64,000 nt of DNA, from positions 26,071,785 to 26,135,784 of the forward strand of contig CM055104.1 of the NCBI GenBank assembly GCA_029204225.1, read 5' to 3'. The position numbers and the translations under genes are program-made. The stretch comes from Diphasiastrum complanatum. Its lineage: Eukaryota; Streptophyta; Lycopodiopsida; Lycopodiales; Lycopodiaceae. Positions 11,901-22,174 of the stretch are shown one piece after another (within the stretch, counting starts at the first letter, position 1; each line of letters opens with the position of its first letter). The notes under the pieces are model-generated. The model ran no database searches. It was not told the origin of the DNA and saw only the letters and a program-made list of their open reading frames with translations.

Positions 11901-14900
11901 TGAAGCAAAAAATCAGATCTATAGCGATCTGATCAATAGACTACCAGCGTACTATTCCATTCTATGATCTGTCCGAACACTTTATCATTTAGGCCAAATA
12001 ATTGTGGTTTTGGTTGTAGTAGTTTGGACCAGCAAGTATTATATGGCATTTATGATAGCTATAATGAATCTAGATTCAAAGGTTTTTTGCACCTTTTCAA
12101 TTAAATGTTGCCCTCCACTTTGAAACGAATAACTTGTGGACAAAAGTTAAATCTAGTGTGAAATTTTTTTTGATGACATTTTTTGCAGATGATTTTTGTC
12201 GTCCAAGCTCTTTCTATTAAGTAAGTTGCCAGTTTACTAAATATATAGCAAAAACGGAGATTGAATGGGCCTACTTCTAACTACTGAAGTCCTTAACTGG
12301 TTATGCTAGACAATGCTTTTAGACTTTCTATGTTGACAACCGGTTTGCCATTGCAGATAAACAATCAGAGGAGGGACGAGGCAATTGCAACTCTGCTTAG
12401 TGAAGTGATCCTTGCCTTGAAAGAGGTAAGCTTTTTGATTAATGATCATTGCTCATATTTTATGAATTTAAAGATTTTTACATCTTTTCTTTTGTACTTT
12501 TTGGTAATGGTATTAGAATAGTTCCGAGGTGACTCGAATTGAGAGTAAGAGGTATCATCTTCTATGCAAGGCAGAGTCTTTTATAGGATACATGAGAAGG
12601 TTGTATGAACATGGATTAAGTGTTTAGTTTCGCTCTGAAATGAAGGTGCACCTTACAAGTTAGTGGTCAACCATATATTCTATTTATGCTTGGTCAGAAA
12701 TCTATTCACTTTCTAACCCTTGGAAGCTGCTTGTGAGAACTCTAATTTAGGTATAATAGCTGGATCACTGATCTTGCTCGTTGATATTTCTGATTGCAGT
12801 CTAACAAAAAGACAAGAAATACCTCGTATGACTTACTTGTGGGAATTGGACGTGAGATGTTGCAGCTAGATAACACTGGTTCTCAGGAGAACTTGCTTCG
12901 ATTCTTTCGTATGGTAAGGATCTTTCTATGTTAGTAGTGCTTATGTGAAGGATTTATGGATGAGGCACTACTATTGTTAGTTTTGGAATCATTGTGTGAG
13001 CAGTATTGCAGACCATCATAGGCCCATTATCAAAACCATAGAATTAATAAACCGCGGGCGGTTCACCACGGTTCTGAGAACCGTACAGTTCTCTAATTTT
13101 TTTGGCCAGAACCGTGGTGAACTGTGTAGTTATTAATAAATTAATAAATTTTGTATTTTTGTTTAGTTCATTTTTTATCATACATTAATTAATTAATTAA
13201 TTTATTATTTATGATGAACCATACCACGGTTCATGAACCGTGGTACGGTTCACCCCACAGTTCTCAGAACCATGGTACTATGATCAAAACATATTTTAGT
13301 CGAACACGATGCTGTTTTTCATTTTATGTGTGAAGCTGAACATGGTTTTTGTTGGAGGACGAGGATGTTAATATTCTTCAGCCTTTTTAGTCTACATATT
13401 ATGAAAAGTCTTGCAAGTCACTTAGTATCTTCTTATATTCTTGAACTATCAAGGTAAGTATTTTGAAATGATATGCCATGCATGAAAGTTTTGAAGCATG
13501 TTCGTTACTGCTGTGGAATCACAGTAGACTAAAAGACACACAGTTGCAAAGGTAATTCAAGCCAAAATCTGAGACCAGTTTGACAATATGAATTACATCA
13601 TGTGAAGCCAATGTGAAATTTCAAGGCAGTATATGTTCAGGGTCATATCAAGCAATGGAATCTTGTTCTCATAGCTTGTACATCTTTTGCTTTTTTACCT
13701 TTGCACAAATTCTTGCAACATGGCTTTAATAGCAGTACTAGATTTGCACTGCTAACTATGCAGAACAGTGTCACAAACATCAAGTCTTGTGTTATGATAG
13801 CTATTTTGGAGATTGTGGTGAGCACTTTCTTGATATCACAGAAGTTTTTAACTCATGCTCTCCTGCTGACTATTATGGTTAAGGTTGTCGGTTGTCTTGC
13901 TGGAACGACTCCGCATATGATAAGCGCTGCTGTAACTGGACTTGCAAGGCTAATTTACGAATTTTCTTCTGAACTTTGCCACATGATACCAGAACTGCTC
14001 CCATCTGCTTTCCTTTTGTTAAGAAGCAGGAGCAGAGAAATTATCAAGGTATAGATCCTAATCATTGCAGTACACAGATATTGTTATTAGCATAGTAGTA
14101 CACAACTATCGGTCATTCTGTTTATATTCTGTGTTGACACCTGTGTTGTTTTCACTAGTCTGTGCTGGGCCTGGTTAAAGTGGTGATAGTTCGACAACCA
14201 GCAGAAGACTTAGAAAAACATTTACAGAGCATCATTGAAGGTTTGATGCTATGGTCAGATGATTCCAAGAACCACTTTAAGGCAAAGGTCTGGTAATACT
14301 TTCATATCTCAGCATTGGTATACATTTTCACATGGTCCAAGAATCAATATTGAATTAGTTGAAGATAGATGTTAATGCTGCATCTCTTTCTGTTCAACTA
14401 TCTGTCATTTAGATCATATACCATAGCCCTGTGGAAAGATCTAAGACTGTTTAAGGACAGACTTATGCAGGCACTGAGTGTACTTTATCTTTGGTGCTTT
14501 GGCCGAAGTTTCGACAGTCTGATATTCTTGCTTGGTAGTTTGAGCTGCTTTGTATAGTTAATTATACATCTGATATGAAGCACTTTGAATGGCAAGGCTA
14601 AGCAACTAACATCTTGTTCTTGTGCTGATGAAGGTTCGGACTATAATGGAAAAGCTGATTCGCAAATTTGGCTATGATATAGTTTTTTCTGTGACGCCTA
14701 AAGAGCATGTAAAGCTGCTTGTAAATATCCGTAAGGTAGCTTTTCTAATGCCACCTGCTCTTTAACCATATCTTTCTTGTTTTGCCCTTTTCTTTATGCT
14801 ATTAATGTTCGAGGTGAGTTTATGCTTGCAAGTAATCTAACATTCAAAGTGATGATATGTTAAAATGGAAGAGCACCAATCATGTTTTTGCTAATGTTCT

Positions 14901-17900
14901 ATTTGACAGAAACACTAGTGTTTCTAGTATTATGTCCTTGGTCATGAATGAGCCTTGCATTGATCCTTGGAGAAATCATTTATGTTAATCGTGTCTGTTT
15001 GTCTGTGAAAATGAGAATAGCTTTATGCTTCTTTGATGCATCTAATAAAAATTACATGTTGCTGGCAATCGAAGTCAAGGTGCATTGGTCTCATCAGGGA
15101 AGGGTAGTATTTTCTCATGATGCTGTCCAGGAGCCAATGTTTTGAGACGAGGCGAAGGAATTTTATTGCCTAAGATTGTATTTCTTGTTGCAATCTAGAA
15201 TCAAACACCATCTGCATAGAGTTGGGCAGAAAGAGGACTCTATTGAATAAACAGCAAAGTTCACATACTTTGAAGAAGCTAGAGTTTGACAGTGCTTCTA
15301 GGTGGTGGCTTGGCATCAATCAACAACAATAGTTATGTGTGAGCCCCTATGCATATGATTCCTGTACTGACCTTTTTAACCAGTTTCACGGAGTCTTGTT
15401 GACTTCATTTCGGCATAATTTCTCTCCTTTGCAAATGAATCACTCCCCTCAATATGTTCCTCTAGTTGATGTGCACGATTGTAATTACCTTTCACTAGTT
15501 TGCTTTTGTGTGATGACATGACATTTCCCCGTCTCCCGTCTCCCGTTTCTGAATTATCATTTCCCGTGTTTGGGGATCCTCGTTTCCTGGGTGGGGAAAC
15601 GTGTCCCAAAACTATAAATTATGGTGATGCTTTTACAAAGGTTTCTTTCTTCTGTGTGTTGTATGTAGCTTTAATAATGAAGGTATGCTAAACTTAGTTC
15701 TCCTCCTTGGCCTACGCAGCTATTCTCCAATCAACCCTCATTGTCCAATAACCCGCAGTTAGGGCTAGCGGCCCTCTGCCTACTATTAGAAGCCCAATAT
15801 TGTCTTTGTTTGTACGTGGTAAGTAAATAATTTGTAAACTTTGGCAAGAGGGCAGATGGATCATGAAGGCATTTTCAGGTTAGACAAGCATTTGGAAATT
15901 GTTTGCAGATGCAGATTGCTTCTATCAATCAGTTCCACAAGTTGCCTGCATCAAACTTTTCTAGAATAGAATTTTCCCTACATGGAGCACACTTTCTAGC
16001 TAGCATATGCTGATCTTGGCTATGCATAAGCTGTGTTGGATTCTAGCATCAAACTATTCTGGATGTGGAATGTTATTGGCAATATGTGGTCCCGAAGTCA
16101 TAGGAACACATGCTTATACGAGTCCCATAAAAATCCTTAGTAGGGTCCTTTGTGTGTTGAGTTTTTTGAGCTCCAGGATTACGAGTCCCATAAAAATCCT
16201 TAGTAGGGTCCTTTGTGTGTTGAGTTTTTTGAGCTCCAGGATTACTTTCCGAAGCTCTATAAGGTATAAACATGTCAAGATGTTTTCTCATTACACTTGT
16301 AAGCATGTTCTGAAGTGATTCCCAATTTAACGTTGCTTTTTTCTTTCTAGCAGACGAAAGAACAAGCAGAGAGGAAAAGGCAAGTTTTAAGTGGAGGGAA
16401 TGCTGATGAAACAAAATCCTTTCGGTCAATCGCAACCACGGCCAGGTAATAAATGTAGAGGGACCTAAAATTTCTGGCGCACAAACAAATGATTCGTCTT
16501 CCTCATTTATTTCCACAAGCATTTTCCCATAACTTAAATCACTTTTCTTTTTTGATTTTGGTTAAAGTCCTATAAAATTTAGAAAGATGAATGTACCTAT
16601 AGCTTGATGTCGTGGTGGAAAGTGAATGACTAATCATTGATCCCTGTGCTGTGATTGATTTACCCCAAAATTTATCCAAATAAGTGACAGACTTTTTATT
16701 TTTGCCTGACTGCAACCATTCTAACTAGCTTCGATCAATTTTGCATGCTGTAACCGTTTACAGAGTCAAACATGATTCTTCAAGAAGGATGTTGGAGGAG
16801 AACATATACGACTTTTGTGCAGCTCTGTTTTGACTTGTTCCAATCATATTCAATAATGCGAAGAGATTACTCACTACATAGCTGAGCTGAAAAATTAGTA
16901 TAGGATTGGTTATTATAAAACCTCATTTGCAGAAGCATGATCCCAGGTTGAGAAACATATTCAGTGTTCTGTTCTTGTGTCTCCCAGATGTTTGCTTCCA
17001 GTGGCATTCAGTCCTCTGCCACCATTTTTCTTTACTTTATTCCCACGAATCTCTAGCCAGGATTTGCCCATTTCCGATGTCATTCAATGTAGCTACTTGA
17101 TTCATTGTAGTTATGTTTGCTGGAATTCTTTTGTTTCATTTATTTTCTGCATGTTGACAGTTGCATGTAATGCTGATACAAGTCAAGTAATTCTTTGAAC
17201 CTAGGTGCTGCTAGTTCTGGTTTTGAAGTCTTTTGCCAAAATCTACATTGGTCCATGTTTTTGGTGGAAGTAAAAACATATTTGCTATGACAACATTAGC
17301 TTATATTGCTACTTCTAGTGCATATACAATATATGGGATAATAAAAAATGAATCTCTCAAGTCATACGAGGAAGTTGAGTGAAATTGAGACCAGTATGAC
17401 TTTTTGGATTAGACACACTTAAGGTACTTTCAGACTAATGACATCTTAATTTCCCGTGCTGTTTTGTTCTATCTGCCATGAGTAGCTTGATGGTAAGTTT
17501 TCATGAACCTTGGCCGCATTCCTTTCAGATTGTGTAGGAGGGAACTTGCTAGGTAAGTGCGATAGAATCGTGCTTTATTTTTGGTTATGCTTTGAACAGT
17601 CGTTTGTGATTGAATTTTTTGTTTTCTTGAGGCTGGGCAATAAGACTGGGTCCAAAAACTTCTTGTTTAGTGTCCCTTATATTGTTAAAAGGAAGGGGGG
17701 GGGGTGTTGTTGTTGGGGGACTTCTTCCTTAAAATGGACCAAGGTTAACTAGCGATGCAGGTGTACTGGCACCCGTTCCGACCATTTTGGTGCACAGATG
17801 AGCCTTTGTACTTCGCACGAATTTCGATTGGTGGCTTCCTGTGACTATCATCTCCTTCATGAAGTCACGAAATGATGCTTTTGACTGAACTTACTGCTTA

Positions 17901-19316
17901 CCACAGCTGGTGGGGCCTTGGTTTTTCAGAGCTTTATCTCTCATGATTTCATCATTAGCTAGGTAATGTGAGAAGAGCCAAAAAAAGTTGAAAGGGAAAA
18001 TAAGTAAATCTTCTGTCTGTTTGTTGATGACATTCATTCCAAAACAATCCTTACCCGGTGTCCTTGGCATAATAATGTCCTTGAGTTCTCAACAGATTGC
18101 AGCTCTTAAGGTTCTTCTGTCAGCACACTGAGCTTGTTTCCAAAGCCTTAGCATGGTGTTGTAGTTTTTGCTGCTAAGTTTTTTCTGGCATGATCTTTTT
18201 GTTAGAAGCAATAACTCCATCATTAAGAACCAATAAGTTACTCATACTTACAGCTTCCAGTGCATTGATAACCGAGAGGATATTATATGTCAGATGCCTT
18301 TAGTCATATGATGAGTGCTTAGATTTTGACACTTGTATGTTGTTGAATCAATTATTCATATCAGGAGCAAATGGGATCATACAAACATATTCTCCGACAA
18401 TAGTGATGAAGAAGATAGTGATTTAGAGGACGGAAGTACAAGGGCTACAAGCTTTAGTAAGGCTAGCTCTTTTGCCAAGTCACGCAGCGTCAAGTAAGAT
18501 ACTTGCCTTAAACTTGTATGATGGGCTGCACTTTTGCGGATTATCTTGAACATCATTAAGATAAGCATGTATTCATTCTCCACGTGTGCTTCAGGTACTA
18601 TTAAATTCTCCTTGAAGTTATTTTACCAGATCTAATAACTTCGTCTATTTTCTTCTTTCAACTATGGCAGGTCAAAAAAACTCCAAAACTCTAGACGACT
18701 TCCAGAAGAGACTTTGGATGTTGGCTCAACAGATGAACCTCTTGATTTGCTGAATACTCAGAAGATAAGAGGAGCTCTTTCAATTCTGAAGTCGAAAACC
18801 GAACAGGCAAGAGATGTTGAAGAGCTTGCATTTGCGCCTGATGGTCGTTTGATTGTGGATGAAAGTAATGAGCACAGGACTCCAACAGGCAAACGAGAGA
18901 GATTTGTCGATGATGATGATGCAGAGGACGGTAGTCAAGGCCAAAAAAAGAGATCTCGTTCGAGATTGGGTCTAGTGGACAAGCCTAAAGAAAAAGGTAA
19001 TCTAAAGCTCAAATCTGCCACATTAAAACGTAGAAAACCCACCAGTGGTTGGGCATATAAAGGCGAAGAATATGCTAACAAAAGAGGCACCGGAGGTGAT
19101 GTCAAGAAAGAAGGAAAAATGGACCCATATGCATACTGGCCCCTGGATCCTAAAATGCTCAATAGACGTGAAGGCAAAAAAGCAGCCGCCAGAAAGGGCA
19201 TGTCCAGTGTACTAAAGATGACAAAGAAACTTCAAGGATCGAGTGTCAAGAAGGCACTTGCCCCCAAAGGGTTCTCAGTGAAAAGAAAACAAAAGTCTCA
19301 CAAGGGCAAAAGCTGA
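2104..19316 (+). CDS. RRP12: RRP12-like ribosomal RNA processing protein (3' 13 exons)
   Basis: RRP12-family (NUC173/ARM-HEAT repeat) proteins act in nucleolar pre-rRNA processing and pre-ribosome export. Coding exons, all flanked by AG and GT: 2104-2343, 3863-4038, 9174-9267, 9531-9587, 9697-9831, 12357-12425, 12800-12913, 13884-14048, 14159-14287, 14634-14735, 16354-16445, 18365-18493, 18671-19316. Phases join without a break to 715 codons ending in TGA. Family-like phrases include FSRNFLPLLFNLF, QKKAYKVLASICK, NKKTRNTSYDLLVGIGREM, GTTPHMISAAVTGLARL, RTIMEKLIRKFGYD and, late, DPYAYWPLDPKMLNRREGKK. The C-terminus is a Lys/Arg-rich nucleolar-type tail with acidic patches (SDNSDEEDSDLED). Plant homologues run to about 1,280 residues, so roughly the first 550 lie left of the window. 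Introns range from 109 bp to 5.1 kb, the long ones carrying transposon remnants. The acceptor at 13884 has a weak pyrimidine tract. Assignment is from remembered family similarity. Confidence 0.9.
5261..5334. repeat. (GA)37 microsatellite at a LINE 3' end
   Basis: 74 bases of uninterrupted GA in RRP12 intron 2. On the minus strand it is (TC)n directly following the hairpin and TTAAT-containing 3' end of a LINE remnant, so it looks like the tail of that element rather than a random microsatellite. Confidence 0.95.
5335..5870 (-). mobile_element. 3' end fragment of a non-LTR element (copy A)
   Basis: This stretch lies between two GA tracts and belongs by structure to the minus strand. Its low-coordinate end has the hairpin at 5362-5390, then a TTAAT stretch, then (TC)n, the same arrangement as the better-preserved LINE at 5935-7810. 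No reverse transcriptase is left, so it appears to be a 5'-truncated insertion or part of a tandem arrangement. The right boundary at the second GA tract is inferred. Confidence 0.45.
5362..5390 (-). other. LINE 3' terminal hairpin (copy A)
   Basis: On the minus strand the sequence starts GTCTT and ends AAAAGAC, with a central CTTTTGGTACCAAAAG palindrome, so it can fold into a stem. The same GTCTT...AAGAC frame and CTTTT...AAAAG core recur at 5988-6018. Non-LTR reverse transcriptases often recognise a 3' stem-loop, so a recognition role is a reasonable inference. Confidence 0.6.
5875..5934. repeat. (GA)30 microsatellite at a LINE 3' end
   Basis: 60 bases of GA, followed on the plus strand by AGAAGAAGAAG and AAAGAAAGAAAG. 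It ends the minus-strand LINE that begins at 5935, matching the arrangement of copy A. Confidence 0.95.
5935..7810 (-). mobile_element. 5'-truncated, frameshifted LINE with reverse transcriptase remnant
   Basis: A non-LTR retrotransposon read on the minus strand within RRP12 intron 2. From about 7800 down it shows SPTLFGLYIDELE, then after a frameshift the catalytic YADDVVVLS (near 7630), followed by WGLGVNISKTKVMVFN, typical of LINE RT finger-palm segments. Near 6720-6600 a second block reads GTPQEERLCQLC and then EHFLFTCPVYYEIR, with an in-frame TAG just before EHFLF. This is the C-terminal CxxC...H...C region common in LINE ORF2 proteins. An Arg-rich tail (6474-6163), the hairpin and the microsatellite follow. 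The endonuclease and N-terminal RT are missing. Clade (L1, RTE, Jockey or other) cannot be decided by eye. Confidence 0.85.
5988..6018 (-). other. LINE 3' terminal hairpin (copy B)
   Basis: Minus strand begins GTCTTATATGG and ends GGAAAAAGAC, able to pair GTCTT with AAGAC and CTTTT with AAAAG. It is homologous to the hairpin at 5362-5390 and sits at the same place just before the AATAA-like stretch and TC-rich tail. Confidence 0.6.
8040..8400 (-). other. Degenerate coding-like stretch in RRP12 intron 2
   Basis: On the minus strand a 62-codon frame contains AFQKAWWMERDSSLLVLPPS and continues past a stop as EGQKVLQEATAKIKDEFQKW. The composition is protein-like and the stretch lies in a transposon-rich intron, so it may be the remnant of an unidentified element's gag or ORF1. 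I do not recognise the family. Confidence 0.3.
10515..11560 (-). mobile_element. Internally deleted Ty1/Copia fragment in RRP12 intron 5
   Basis: Minus-strand order is gag, then integrase C-terminal region, then linker. At 11560-11297 the gag start reads KLDSTNFSIWKFKMQNILM, the usual Copia gag N-terminal block. At 11228-11016 comes the late integrase segment with TPEAAYTGKKPSVNQL, VFGSIAY and CLMLGYG. At 10877-10515 lies the low-complexity integrase-RT linker with TRRSARLEEQHEDQDQD. The zinc knuckle, protease and integrase core are missing between 11228 and 11297, and RT and RNase H are absent. LTRs were not recognised. It is antisense to the host gene. Confidence 0.8.
13020..13285. mobile_element. 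Foldback / MITE-like element in RRP12 intron 7
   Basis: Both ends carry inverted copies of phrases built on AACCGTGGT and GGTTCTGAGAAC: GGTTCACCACGGTTCTGAG near 13060 on the left, and on the right near 13225-13275 a complement containing CAGTTCTCAGAACCATGG. Related outer ATCAAAACCATAG and ACTATGATCAAAA sequences lie near each boundary. The AT-rich centre includes a (TTAA)n run. There is no ORF. The size and structure suggest a non-autonomous foldback element. Target-site duplication was not identified with certainty. Confidence 0.55.
15525..15612. repeat. CCCGT(CT)-rich interspersed repeat
   Basis: Three successive CCCGTCT/CCCGTTT units followed by TTTCCCGTGTTTGGGG, TCGTTTCC and GGGGAAACGTGTCCC. 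The GGAAACGTG/CACGTTTCC style resembles the palindromic cluster at 541-600, so both may derive from one dispersed repeat family. It lies in RRP12 intron 10. Confidence 0.4.
16118..16243. repeat. Perfect 63-bp tandem duplication
   Basis: Positions 16118-16180 and 16181-16243 are identical 63-base units beginning ACGAGTCCCATAAAAATCC and ending CTCCAGGATT. They lie in RRP12 intron 10, about 110 bases before the exon at 16354. Identity without a single difference points to a recent event. Confidence 0.95.
16349..16353 (+). promoter_or_regulatory. Tandem NAGNAG splice acceptor of RRP12 exon 11
   Basis: The acceptor reads TTTCTTTCTAGCAG followed by ACGAAAGAA. Either AG can be used, giving an exon that starts at 16351 or 16354. 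The proteins would differ by one Gln just before TKEQAERK, with no frame change. Confidence 0.6.
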
Positions 19317-19368
19317 GGGGCAGAACTGTAGACACTGTTGGGAATTTTGGACACAACCGGGATGATAT

Positions 19369-19472
19369 AATAAAGCAAAATTTTCATGATAGGCTCCATT
19401 GTGCAGGTCTGGTCTTGAATTCAAGGAGATGCAAACTATGGATCTGCATTTTCTTATAATTCCATCAATAAA
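19369..19472 (+). terminator. Candidate polyadenylation signals of RRP12
   Basis: AATAAA occurs at 19369-19374 and again at 19467-19472, 53 and 151 bases after the stop codon at 19314-19316. Both are well placed for the gene's 3' end. Which is used cannot be told from sequence. Confidence 0.5.
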
Positions 19473-22174
19473 GAAGTTTTGTAGTCCATTATTCCCAAAT
19501 ATCCAAAAGTGCATAATTGAGGTGCCTGGTTTAGCTTTTGCAGCTGCCTCTCAACATTCTGGCGACAAGCACCATGAAGGGCTTTCCAATCTGTGTTAAA
19601 AGGGTGGGTTTAATGATCATGTGTGTAGGTTTTTGGATACAACAAGAATTTTAAATTTGATGAGTAGGTTATCCTTGTAATGAAGGTGCCATCTCATGCA
19701 ACTATCTGATGAGCTTAGTTACAGTTGCTCGCAGGTTGCAGATCAATGCAATCAAATGTCCCAAAAATATGGGGCAAAAAGTTTGATGGATGCTTCCGCT
19801 GAGTTTGCAGAATATAGCTTGCAATTTATAGAGCATTTTGTCCACTATCAAATTGAAACGTTTACACAGCTTTTGTCTCAAGTAACGGAAAGATGCTACA
19901 GTTGAGTATTATTCTTGTAGCTTTGTGAAAACCCAAAGCCATTCAAGTCAGAAGCTCCAGACTTCAAAAGTGATTTTAATAGCATTCAGAGCAGTGTTCT
20001 GAAAGTTAATCTGGAACCTGCCATAAAGTAATTCACTTATGAGTAACATGTCTGTCGTTTTCAAACGTCAATTGGATAGGTAGGTAGTCATTTTGAAAGC
20101 CAAGGATTCATGTCAAAGGCAGTCATGTGTACTTCCTAGAGTGCTGTTTTGTCCACATTTTCCTCCGATTCTTCCACTAACAGGTAGGCTTCACCACATT
20201 TCTTATCGTTTCAAGTTCAACCAACTGAACTAGATAATGTTCAAGGCACTAGTGAGGAACGAGTATCCACAAGTTTACTCCGTGGTCCTCAGAATCATTC
20301 AGAAGTTGCAAGTAGATGGAAATTTTCAGATTCCATGCATGAGGGCTCACTTTGTCAGGTTGCATCTGCAAGGGCTCGGAAAATGATGACCAATGAGATT
20401 CGTTAGGGCTGAATGTTACTCTAGATAATTGGGGTCCCAAAATTCAACTTGCATTTGATTGTACGATTTGAGCTACCTGAAATCAAGTTCTTCATGTTGC
20501 CTTCAAAACATAGAGGGACAGCACACGGAAAATCTGCCCATCATTCTGTGCACTCTCCATTTTGGCTTTTGCAACCCAAGCATGGGGAGACCCTCTTGTA
20601 TGTTTGTCGGACGATCCCCTTGACCATTGTTGAACACCCCTGCAAGTCAATACTTGCCATCTGTCATTGCAACTAGTTTTAAGTTGTTAAAAAAGATGAG
20701 TCCAGGTGGAAAAAAAATCTGGGGCTTCATATATCGCTTGTGAATCCATCTTCTCACAGATTTGTTGACTAGGCAGCCCACTCAGCATGTGCATGTCAAT
20801 GACAAGTGCAGGTCCTGGTGATTTGGCTGGCTCACAGATTCACGTGTGTGATTTGACTCCCCTTGTAGGGTGCACAGAATGTCCTGTACTTTTGATTCGT
20901 TCTCCAGGGGACACTTGACACCCTATGACTAGAGGAATCATCCAAGGTGACCAGCACTTACTCTGCCAATAAATGGCATGCATCAAAGATAATCCCATGA
21001 GTGTGCCCCCCCCCAAAAAAAAAAACTTAGAACAAAAGAAAAAAGTAAAGCGAAACAAATTCCTCTTTGCAAGCCATTGACAGCAACATGGGTGCAGATT
21101 CAAACTGCAGCCTGTGTTTTTTTCAAAGTGGTTTCTACCACATCTCCTAGCAAGTTTGTAAATCTCGTGTAAATATATGTAATCACACTATGTTGACATG
21201 TTTTTCACCTGCATTACATTGACAAACGATCTACTGCTGTTCCTGTTTGAAAATCATTCAACTATGAAGTACTGTGAACAAACCTGTGTATGCATTATGC
21301 ACCATGAAACCGGTAAAGCTCTATCTTCTTCACAACAGTAGAATGCTGCTAAGAGTTGATTATAGTGAATGAAAATCTCAAAGCTTTCGTGAGATTGTGG
21401 CATGTACAATTGTGCACAAAAAAATTGTAAGCAATCTTAAGAGGGAAAGCAACTAATTTGCAAGCCAGAATGGTTTACAAGAAAAAATCAAATAATTACA
21501 TGTCATCTACAAATCAGATGGATTATTGATTTCCTCCAGCCATAGGAACACTGGCTATACATGGTCTTTGGTACTAAAAGAAATTGAACACATCAAAATG
21601 TTCAAAGACCAAAAAGAAGACCAGTGCAGCTTTTAAGGTACCTCTATATTCACAAGGACAACTTAGCGTGGATGGAACAACGTGGCTTATATATTACAAT
21701 GAAAGTCAACAGTTGATGACAACATGCCTTTTGACTCCAGCAGGCTCACTCATTTATGTTCCAAGCTGACAAGCAAGAGCCTCTTCATCACAGTGGTGTA
21801 GCTTTTCAAACATGAGCTCTCAAGGTGGGTGAATTTTCCCTCCAGACCAATAGGCATTTTCTTCTCCAATCAATGCATGGAGAGCTTCTCACAGTTTAAG
21901 CTGTGAGGATAGATATTCTACAAGCCACAAGGTAAAAAATCTATAGTAGTAAGTCAACCTGTTTGCCATTGGCTTTACCATGTGTACTAAGTTCCTGCAT
22001 CCTTAGAGTTTGTCTCAAACAGATCACACAACCAGTGATGCAACCAACATGATAAACAATAAAGTTGGCTAGGTGGCAGTTGGTGGATAATGATTTTGCA
22101 TACTCAGGACTACAACTTGATTATCCATTCTTCTAACACAATCAGGTTTCAACTAATGCAGTCTGATGATTAGT
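19473..22174. other. Intergenic spacer between convergent genes
   Basis: No conserved coding frame is visible here. It holds the 3' regions of RRP12 (+) and of the PP2A gene (-). A poly-C run followed by poly-A sits near 21007-21027, and frames are short and compositionally random. I see no transposon with identifiable protein motifs. Confidence 0.5.

Noticed and set aside
13701-13883. Upstream extension of the RRP12 exon at 13884
   Set aside because: The open frame continues upstream, but the protein match begins at VVGCLAG after TTAAG, and the preceding exon joins in phase.
16118-16243. Possible CRISPR-like repeat
   Set aside because: Only two units with no spacer, in a plant intron. It is a simple tandem duplication.
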